From NCBI GenBank assembly GCA_027943245.1, contig JANDJZ010001776.1:1-12851 (forward strand): 12,851 nt of DNA, read 5' to 3'. This document shows positions 7,395 through 12,851 of this stretch, piece after piece. The notes beneath the pieces are model-generated. The model was not told the DNA's origin. It searched no databases and saw only the letters and a list, made by a program, of their open reading frames with translations. Both the position numbers and the translations under genes were made by a program. The stretch's first letter is position 1. The number at the start of each line of letters is the position of its first letter. Origin of the DNA: Acanthamoeba sp. SK_2022b. Lineage: Eukaryota; Discosea; Longamoebia; Acanthamoebidae.

Positions 7395-9318
7395 CATCAC
7401 CATCACCTCGGCGGCGACCACCTGCTTCTGGAAGGGCATGGACGGCCGCTTTGACCAGCACCGCATCAACATCATCGACACCCCGGGCCACGTGGACTTC
7501 ACGATTGAAGTGGAGCGTTCCATGCGCGTGCTCGACGGCGCCGTCATGGTCTATGACGCCGTGGGCGGCGTGCAGCCGCAGTCAGAGACGGTCTGGCGCC
7601 AGGCCAACAAGTACAAGGTGCCGCGCCTGGCCTTCGTCAACAAGATGGACCGCACGGGCGCGGATTTTCTGCGGGTGCGGCAGATGATGGTGGACCGCCT
7701 CAAGGCCAACCCCGTGCCCATCGTGCTGCCCATTGGCGCGGAGCAGCAGTTCACCGGCGTGGTGGACCTGCTCAAGATGAAGGCCATCATCTGGGACGAG
7801 GCCACGCAGGGCATGAAGTTCGAGTACCAGGACATTCCCGCAGCCATGGTGGCAGACGCCAGGAAGTGGCGCGAGTCCATGGTGGAGGCGGCTGCCGAGG
7901 CCAGCGAAGACCTGATGAACCGCTACCTGGAAGAGGGTGACCTGCCCGAGGCCGACATCCTGCGCGGCCTGCGCCTGCGCACCATTGCGGGCGAGATCCA
8001 GCCCATGCTGTGCGGCTCGGCCTTCAAGAACAAGGGTGTGCAGCGCCTGCTGGACGCCGTGGTCGAGCTCATGCCTTCGCCGCTGGAAGTGCCGCCCGTG
8101 GAAGGCCATGCGGAAGACGGCTCCATCATCGTGCGCCATGCCGATGACAGCGAGAAATTCTCTGCCCTTGCCTTCAAGCTGATGACCGACCCCTTCGTGG
8201 GCCAGCTCACCTTTGTGCGCGTCTACTCGGGCGTGCTCAACAAGGGCGACAGCGTGCTCAACTCCGTCAAGGACAAGAAGGAGCGCATTGGCCGCATCGT
8301 GCAGATGCATGCCAATGAACGCCTGGAAGTCGATGAAATCCACGCCGGCGACATTGCCGCCTGCGTGGGCCTGAAGGACGTGACCACGGGCGAGACCCTG
8401 TGCGACCCGTCAGCGCCCATCGTGCTGGAGAAGATGGTCTTCCCCGAGCCCGTCATCGCCCAGGCCGTGGAACCCAAGTCCAAGGCCGACCAGGAAAAGA
8501 TGGGCATCGCCTTGTCGCGCCTGGCGGCCGAAGATCCGTCGTTCCGCGTGCGCACCGATGAGGAATCGGGCCAGACCATCATTGCCGGCATGGGCGAGCT
8601 GCACCTGGAAATCATCGTGGACCGCATGAAGCGCGAGTTCAACGTGGAAGCCAACGTGGGCAAGCCCCAGGTGGCCTACCGCGAGACCATCCGCAAGAAA
8701 GTCACCGATGTGGACGGCAAGTTCGTGCGCCAGTCCGGCGGCAAGGGCCAGTACGGCCACGTGGTCTTCACGGTGGAGCCGCAGGAGCCCGGCAAGGGCT
8801 TCGAGTTCGTAGACGCCATCAAGGGCGGCGTGGTGCCGCGCGAGTACATCCCTGCGGTGGAAAAGGGCGTGGTCGAGGCCCTGACTTCCGGTGTGCTGGC
8901 CGGCTACCCCGTGGTGGACGTCAAGGTCACGTTGACCTTCGGCTCGTACCACGACGTGGACTCCAACGAAATGGCCTTCAAGATGGCGGCCATCTTCGGC
9001 TTCAAGGAAGCTGCCAAGAAGGCCAGCCCCGTCATCCTGGAGCCCATGATGGCCGTGGAAGTCGAGACGCCTGAGGACTACGCCGGCACCGTCATGGGCG
9101 ACCTGTCCTCGCGGCGCGGCATGGTGCAGGGCATGGACGACATGGCCGGCGGCGGCAAGTCCATCAAGGCCGAAGTGCCGCTGTCCGAAATGTTCGGCTA
9201 CGCCACCTCCCTGCGCTCGCAAACGCAAGGCCGTGCCACCTACTCCATGGAGTTCAAGCACTACGCCGAAGCGCCGCGCAACGTGGCCGAGGCGGTGATC
9301 AACGCACGCGCGAGGTAA
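7216..9318 (+). CDS. fusA: Translation elongation factor G
   Basis: EF-G (700 aa) is the GTPase that moves tRNAs and mRNA through the ribosome and helps recycle it. All five GTPase motifs are intact: AHIDAGKT (17-24), switch with RGITI (59-63), DTPGH (88-92), NKMD (142-145) and SAF (268-270). The remaining sequence follows the EF-G domains II-V, with the domain IV tip segment [10 protein letters not shown] and a C-terminus [11 protein letters not shown]. Length is normal. The gene stands alone, between an ArsR gene and an IS element, rather than in the rpsL-rpsG-fusA-tuf cluster. It is therefore probably a second EF-G copy (often named fusA2 in betaproteobacteria), although the str-cluster copy cannot be seen here. 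No strong sigma-70 promoter was found in the 258-base gap upstream. Confidence 0.95.
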
Positions 9319-9339
9319 AAGAGGCGGTAAACGTGCAGT

Positions 9340-9355
9340 GGGCAGCATGCTGCCC
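9340..9355. repeat. Perfect 16-bp palindrome after fusA
   Basis: GGGCAGCATGCTGCCC begins 22 bases after the fusA stop. As RNA it folds into a 6-bp stem with a CAUG tetraloop. There is no following U run, so it is not a standard intrinsic terminator, though it may still stabilise the 3' end or aid termination. Confidence 0.5.
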
Positions 9356-9401
9356 CTGACCGTGGCCCGCTCTCACCCCTCCCGTATGCCCACGCCTGCG
9401 T

Positions 9402-9527
9402 CGGGCCGCCTGCGGGGTTGCAGTCCTGCCGCAGGACAGGACTGCCTCGTGATCTGACTCGCCGTGATTGTCTGAACGTAGCGCGCAGCGCGAAGTGAGT
9501 TTCACGGCGAACCCCGCAGGCGGCCCG
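9402..9527. repeat. Nested palindrome able to fold as a three-way junction
   Basis: The outer arms CGGGCCGCCTGCGGGGTT (9402-9419) and AACCCCGCAGGCGGCCCG (9510-9527) are perfectly complementary over 18 bp. Directly inside the left arm is a second stem, GCAGTCCTG (9420-9428) with CAGGACTGC (9437-9445). Directly inside the right arm is a third stem, CGCCGTGA (9460-9467) with TCACGGCG (9502-9509). The three stems meet with no unpaired bases at two of the three junction strands and 14 bases in the third. The right side encodes the last codons of the transposase. It may be a small palindromic repeat element, part of the IS end, or a strong terminator for the two converging genes. Confidence 0.6.
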
Positions 9528-10590
9528 GGTCGCATCCCGTACGATCATATGGTCGCTTGTGAAACAGGTGCGGGTGGGTCTGGTACCAATCTTTCATGGC
9601 CTGCATCGGCGTACTGCTCTTGAGCGCTGACTGCGGCAACTGGTGGTTGTACAAGGCCACATAGCGCAGCAAGGTCTCCTCCATGTCCTCGCGGCTGTTG
9701 AACCGGTGGGTCTTCAGAACGTCCGCAATGCGTCCATTGAACCGCTCCACCATGCCGTTGGTTCTGGGCGTCCTGGGCTTGGTCAATCGGTGCTCTATGC
9801 CCAACTCCCGGCACAGTTGATCGAATTCATGGTTGCCGCTGGGTTCGCGTTCCTTGCTGGCAAACAGACGGTCCGTGAACTCTTTGCCGTTGTCGGTCAA
9901 CAGCTTGTTGATCCTGATCGGACAGGCCTTGTGCAACGCCTTGAGGAAGGCCTGTGCACTGGCGGCGGTCTTGTTGGACTTGAGCTGCACAAACACCCAA
10001 CGCGTGGCCCTGTCGATGGCCACGAATAGGTAGCGCCGGCTGCTCTCATCCTGCATCTGGGGCAGGTACTTCACGTCCATGTGCACGTAGCCTGGCTCGT
10101 AGCTCTTGAAGGCCTTGTGGGCTACCGCAGGCTCCTGGGGCTTGAGGGCGTTGAGGTTGCCCGCTCCATGGCGGCGCAAGCACCTGTCCAGCCCGGAGCG
10201 CGAGACATGGGGACAGATGAACTCCCGTGTCACGGCCAGCAGGTCATCCAAAGGTAGCAGCAAGGTACGGCGCAAGTGAACCACCACGGTCTCTTGCGCA
10301 GGCGTGAGCACCGTCTGCAGGCGATGGGCCGTGTGCGAGCGGTCTGCAAAGACATCGCGCTTCTTCCACTTGTAGACCGTCTGCTCAGTGATCCCAAAGC
10401 GCTGGGCCAGGATGCTGGCTGGTTCATCGCTGGCTGCGATCTCGGCACGCACGGCGGGCGTGGTGCGGGCGTTCTTGTGCAGGGCTATCAACATGGCTTC
10501 ACTCCCTGGGTGGATTGCAAGGACTCTATCAACTCCTTTAGAACGGCTCGGGCCATGAAGAGTGGATAGCGTTTAGAGTCTATGCAATCA
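9465..10590 (-). mobile_element. IS481-family insertion sequence (ends tentative)
   Basis: One transposase gene fills most of the element. Proposed ends are TGATTG at 9465-9470 and its complement CAATCA at 10585-10590, which agree at 9 of the first 13 terminal bases and give a length of 1126. The upstream end coincides with a break in a cheB-like start. No direct target duplication is found: the flanks are ATCAGGG on one side and CGGCGAG on the other (both read on the minus strand). This supports rearrangement after insertion or wrongly placed ends. An alternative is that the IS stops near 9528, where the palindromic element begins. Confidence 0.6.
9502..10494 (-). CDS. IS481-family DDE transposase
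   Basis: The 330-aa protein starts with a helix-turn-helix region (about residues 25-50, ILAQRFGITEQTVYKWKKRD) typical of IS481/IS3-type transposases, then an rve/RNase H-like catalytic core. The catalytic triad is D140 (HMDVKYLP), D201 (LTDNGKEF) and E250 (NGMVERFNGR). The D201-E250 spacing is longer than the common 35 because of an insert around 212-228, as in a known subgroup. SD AGGGAG at 10502-10507 lies seven bases before ATG 10494. The gene appears intact. The usual C-terminus of this subgroup ends near PYDRTGCD; here it continues PGRLRGSP, and this tail is encoded by the palindromic element at 9402-9527, so the normal stop may have been lost or replaced. Confidence 0.93.
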   Translation of the reverse strand: MLIALHKNARTTPAVRAEIAASDEPASILAQRFGITEQTVYKWKKRDVFADRSHTAHRLQTVLTPAQETVVVHLRRTLLLPLDDLLAVTREFICPHVSRSGLDRCLRRHGAGNLNALKPQEPAVAHKAFKSYEPGYVHMDVKYLPQMQDESSRRYLFVAIDRATRWVFVQLKSNKTAASAQAFLKALHKACPIRINKLLTDNGKEFTDRLFASKEREPSGNHEFDQLCRELGIEHRLTKPRTPRTNGMVERFNGRIADVLKTHRFNSREDMEETLLRYVALYNHQLPQSALKSSTPMQAMKDWYQTHPHLFHKRPYDRTGCDPGRLRGSP

Positions 10591-10593
10591 CCC
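10508..10593 (-). repeat. Inverted repeat forming a leader hairpin upstream of the transposase
   Basis: The segment 10574-10593 is complementary to 10508-10528 with one single-base bulge and one 2x2 mismatch; paired blocks include GACTCTA/TAGAGTC and ATTGCA/TGCAAT. On minus-strand RNA the 3' arm ends immediately before the transposase Shine-Dalgarno (10502-10507). Part of the 5' arm is the IS end itself, so the hairpin forms only in transcripts that come in from outside the IS. This resembles the protective hairpins known for IS10 and IS50. Confidence 0.5.
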
Positions 10594-10609
10594 TGATTTT
10601 CCTGTCCAT
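10580..10609 (-). pseudogene. cheB: Start of cheB cut off by the IS element
   Basis: Fifteen bases after the cheD stop, and preceded by a GGAAGG ribosome-binding sequence (10619-10624), an ATG opens the codons MDRKIR (ATGGACAGGAAAATCAGG, 10609-10592). The next base is G, then IS sequence follows and the frame stops at TAG 10580-10582. CheB, the receptor methylesterase, typically starts with KIRV leading into its receiver domain and follows cheD in betaproteobacterial chemotaxis operons. Position, ribosome-binding site and N-terminal match together make this the best reading, but only six or seven codons remain, so it stays an inference. Confidence 0.55.
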
Positions 10610-10624
10610 TCCTTTGAACCTTCC

Positions 10625-11362
10625 TCAAAACAGGTCGACCGAGCCGCCTGCCGTATTGCGTGCCACGACGGCTGCATTGCCGCGCGTGAATTCCTGCTGT
10701 ACCAGCTCCTCCGGATGGGCATGTGCCAGGCGCTTGACCATGGCCTTGCCGCTGGCGGGGAAGAACACCACCTTGCGCGGGTAGATGTCCAGCACATCCT
10801 CCGAGACGATGGGGATGCGTTCGGTCTGCAGGTACTGCGTGACGAAGGCGGTATTGCGTTCGCCCACGTTCATGGTGGTGAAGTTGTGCATCACCTGGCC
10901 GCCGCCGAAGATCTTGGCCTGCAAAGACTCGCGCCGTGCGCCGAGCTTGAGCATTTCGTTGATCAGCAATTCCATGGCGTACGAGCCGTAGCGGCCCGAC
11001 GCATCGGCGGAGTCGCCGTCGGGCAGCATGAAATGGTTCATGCCGCCCACGCGCATGGTGCGGTCCCAGATGCAGGCCGAGATGCACGAGCCCAGCACGG
11101 TGACCAGGATCACGTCCTCGTTGGAGACGAAGTATTCGCCCGGCAGCACCTTGACGGCGTTGTGCTGGAAATGCGGGTCGTAGTAGAAGAACGACGCCTC
11201 GCCGGGGTAGCGCTGCTGGCGCTTGAGCTGCTCCAGCGAGGAGCGCGGCACCGGGTCGCCCGGCGCCGGGTAGTCCGCAGCGGTATAGCTGTTGATGCGC
11301 GGCGTGCGGCGGCGCTCCGAAGGCGGCGGGGGCGGAGCGAAGGCGGAGCGGTCTCCGATCAT
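10625..11362 (-). CDS. cheD: Chemotaxis receptor glutamine deamidase CheD
   Basis: CheD (245 aa) deamidates specific glutamines of chemoreceptors, preparing them for CheR methylation. The catalytic Cys-His-Thr set is visible: T88 and C93 in LVTVLGSCISACIWD and H110 in GGMNHFMLP. Later come the family segments KIFGGGQVM, GERN and FFPASGKAMVKRL. Residues 1-60 form an extension with five consecutive prolines (10-14) and many charged residues, longer than in minimal CheD proteins of about 160 aa and probably disordered. A strong Shine-Dalgarno AAGGGGG (11370-11376) lies seven bases before the ATG. It follows cheR by 33 bases in one operon. The gene is complete; the IS interrupts the operon just after it. 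Confidence 0.94.
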   Translation of the reverse strand: MIGDRSAFAPPPPPSERRRTPRINSYTAADYPAPGDPVPRSSLEQLKRQQRYPGEASFFYYDPHFQHNAVKVLPGEYFVSNEDVILVTVLGSCISACIWDRTMRVGGMNHFMLPDGDSADASGRYGSYAMELLINEMLKLGARRESLQAKIFGGGQVMHNFTTMNVGERNTAFVTQYLQTERIPIVSEDVLDIYPRKVVFFPASGKAMVKRLAHAHPEELVQQEFTRGNAAVVARNTAGGSVDLF

Positions 11363-11395
11363 GGGAAGACCCCCTTGTGTGCGGCAGGACCTGCG

Positions 11396-12286
11396 TCAGC
11401 GGCGCTCATAGACCGTCTTTCCCTTGAGCGTGAACAGATCGCGCGAGTCGCTGAAGTTCTCGGCATGTCCGACGAACAGCAGGCCCCCGGGCTTCATGAC
11501 GCGGTGGATGCGCTCCAGCACGCGGCGCTGCGTGGCCGCATCGAAGTAGATCATCACGTTGCGGCAGAAGACCACGTCGAAGGGATCGCGGAACGGCCAA
11601 TCGTCACGGATCAGATTGACGTTGAGAAACTCCACCAGGCGGCGCAGCTCGGGCTTGACGCGCACCAGGCCCGCATTGCCGGCCTTGCCCCGCAGGAAGA
11701 AGCGGTGCAGGCGCTCGGCGCTCATGCCCTTGATGCTTTCGGCGCGATAGACACCGGCCGACGCCGTGTCCAGCACACGCGAGTCGATGTCGCTGGCCTG
11801 CAACTGGAAGCTGGGCGTGGCGCCCAGCACTTCCAGGGCCGTCATGACGATGGAGTAAGGCTCTTCCCCGGTCGAGGCCGCGTTGCACCAGACCTTCCAG
11901 GCCGTGCCGGCCGGCTTGCTGCGCAGATGCTGGGCAAAGATCTCGAAATGGTGCTGCTCGCGAAAGAACGCGGTGAGATTGGTGGTCAGCGCGTTCACGA
12001 ACTCCTGCCACTCCACGCCATCGGACTGGGACTCCAGCCAGTCCAGGTAGGTAGCAAAGCTGTCGTAGCCCGTCTCGCGCAGGCGCCGCGACAGGCGGCT
12101 GTAGACCATGGCGTGCTTGCCATCGTGCAGGCTGATGCCGGCCCGCTGGTAGATCAGCGCCTGCACGCGGGCGAAGTCCCGCGACGACCATTCGAATTCG
12201 CGCCCCTGGGCCAGGGGCCCGTTGGCTGCCCCGTCGTCGGCGACGGGGCGCGCGGCCAGTGCCGCATTGGAAGAACCGGATCGCAT
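11396..12286 (-). CDS. cheR: Chemotaxis receptor methyltransferase CheR
   Basis: CheR (296 aa) transfers methyl groups from S-adenosylmethionine to glutamates of chemoreceptors for adaptation. The N-terminal helical domain covers about residues 31-100, with the conserved TNLTAFFRE (102-110) at its junction. The Rossmann domain follows with the SAM loop NAASTGEEPYS (135-145), the acidic SAM contact in ASDID (164-168) and CRNVMIYF (241-248). The first ~30 residues are a low-complexity alanine and glycine-rich extension. It lies 26 bases after cheW and 33 before cheD. The ribosome-binding site before ATG 12286 is weak, so translation may be coupled to cheW. No receptor gene lies between cheW and cheR. 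Confidence 0.95.
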   Translation of the reverse strand: MRSGSSNAALAARPVADDGAANGPLAQGREFEWSSRDFARVQALIYQRAGISLHDGKHAMVYSRLSRRLRETGYDSFATYLDWLESQSDGVEWQEFVNALTTNLTAFFREQHHFEIFAQHLRSKPAGTAWKVWCNAASTGEEPYSIVMTALEVLGATPSFQLQASDIDSRVLDTASAGVYRAESIKGMSAERLHRFFLRGKAGNAGLVRVKPELRRLVEFLNVNLIRDDWPFRDPFDVVFCRNVMIYFDAATQRRVLERIHRVMKPGGLLFVGHAENFSDSRDLFTLKGKTVYERR

Positions 12287-12312
12287 GAGGGCGCTCAGTG
12301 CAAGAACGGGTC

Positions 12313-12798
12313 TCAGTCGGCCGAAGCGACCAGGCCCATGTCCACGTTGTTCATGAGCTTTTCGATGTCCAGCAGGATGAGCATGCGCTCGCCCACCGAA
12401 CCCAGGCCCAGGATGCAGCCGCTGTCGATGGCGCTTTCGATGTCCGGCGCGGGGCGCACGGCTTCGGGAGCCAGCTCCATCACGTCGCTGACCGAGTCCA
12501 CCACGATGCCCACCACGCGGTTGCGCAGGTTCAGGATGATGACGACGGTGAAGCTGTTGTATTCGACCTGGGAGCAGTTGAACTTCAGGCGCATGTCCAC
12601 GATGGGCACGATGGTGCCGCGCAGATTCACCACGCCCTTGATGAACTCCGGCGCATTGGCGATGCGCGTGGGCGGCTCGTAGCCGCGGATTTCCTGCACC
12701 TTCAGAATGTCGATGCCGTATTCCTCCTGGTCCAGGCGGAAGGTCAGGTACTCGCGCGCGCCGGTGGCGACGCCTGCAGTCTTAGCGATCACGCTCAT
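12313..12798 (-). CDS. cheW: Chemotaxis adaptor CheW
   Basis: CheW (161 aa) links chemoreceptors to the CheA kinase at the inner face of the membrane. The single CheW domain runs from about residue 15 (REYLTFRLDQEEYGIDILKVQEI) through IKGVVNLRGTIVPIVDMR (about 53-70) to VVDSVSDVMEL and the final segment MLILLDIEKLM. Length is typical. A strong GAGGAG ribosome-binding site (12806-12811) lies seven bases before ATG 12798. It is the first complete gene of the minus-strand chemotaxis operon visible here; cheA would be expected upstream, beyond the window edge. Confidence 0.96.
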   Translation of the reverse strand: MSVIAKTAGVATGAREYLTFRLDQEEYGIDILKVQEIRGYEPPTRIANAPEFIKGVVNLRGTIVPIVDMRLKFNCSQVEYNSFTVVIILNLRNRVVGIVVDSVSDVMELAPEAVRPAPDIESAIDSGCILGLGSVGERMLILLDIEKLMNNVDMGLVASAD

Positions 12799-12851
12799 TG
12801 CTCAGCTCCTCAACTGTCGGGCCCGCGCCGTGGTGGCGAAAGCCATGGTTT

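Noticed and set aside
8410..9348. 312-codon open frame on the minus strand
   Set aside because: It is antisense to the fusA 3' half and has no recognisable motif.
9402..9527. Integron attC site
   Set aside because: The fold size is in range, but the paired arm ends lack the GTTRRRY/RYYYAAC core sites and there is no integrase or cassette nearby.
10715..12682. 655-codon open frame on the plus strand
   Set aside because: It is antisense to cheD, cheR and cheW, crosses their intergenic gaps, and encodes a low-complexity alanine and histidine-rich product.
12799..12851. C-terminal codons of cheA at the window edge
   Set aside because: More than one frame is open in the 53 bases on the minus strand and no CheA motif can be recognised, so it is not annotated.
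1..12851. tRNA, rRNA, CRISPR array or phage integration site
   Set aside because: No tRNA-like cloverleaf with the conserved T-arm, no regularly spaced repeats and no integrase gene were seen on either strand by eye.

Overview
The window reads as chromosomal DNA of a high-GC betaproteobacterium. The codon use, the EF-G sequence and the cheW-cheR-cheD gene order fit the Comamonadaceae (Acidovorax, Comamonas or Delftia-like), but the genus is an inference from remembered family patterns, not from a search.

Region 1 (1-6047) is a defence or accessory block. It holds the 3' end of a type I modification gene (hsdM), an overlapping specificity gene (hsdS) and the full restriction/translocase gene (hsdR), all on the + strand. 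HsdM and HsdS form the methyltransferase, and adding HsdR gives the restriction complex. The two target-recognition domains of hsdS are clearly more AT-rich than the conserved segments that hold them, the signature of domain swapping. Convergent to hsdR is a lower-GC gene for a two-domain protein, with an Mrr-like winged helix joined to an HNH nuclease with two zinc-type CxxC pairs. It is a candidate stand-alone restriction or antiphage nuclease. About 250 bases between it and hsdR hold no credible gene.

Region 2 (6048-9360) looks like ordinary chromosome: a 136-aa acidic helical protein of unknown function (+), an ArsR-type repressor (-), and a complete 700-aa elongation factor G (+). The fusA gene lies outside the usual rpsL-rpsG-fusA-tuf cluster, so it is probably a second EF-G copy. 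An 18-bp inverted repeat between arsR and fusA overlaps a plausible arsR promoter and is the best operator candidate.

Region 3 (9402-10609) is a breakpoint. An IS481-family element lies in minus orientation. Its upstream end sits directly after cheD, exactly where cheB begins: a ribosome-binding site and the first six codons of a cheB-like start (MDRKIR) are followed by IS sequence and a stop. Beyond the other IS end there is no cheB, only palindromic DNA and then fusA, so this is not a simple insertion but an insertion plus a rearrangement. Around the far end of the transposase gene is a 126-base nested palindrome whose three stems abut almost perfectly, forming a potential cloverleaf that also encodes the last codons of the transposase.

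Region 4 (10625-12798) is a chemotaxis operon on the minus strand: cheW (receptor-kinase adaptor), cheR (receptor methyltransferase) and cheD (receptor deamidase). With cheB missing at its expected place, receptor methylation by CheR may lack its local counterpart unless cheB survives elsewhere.
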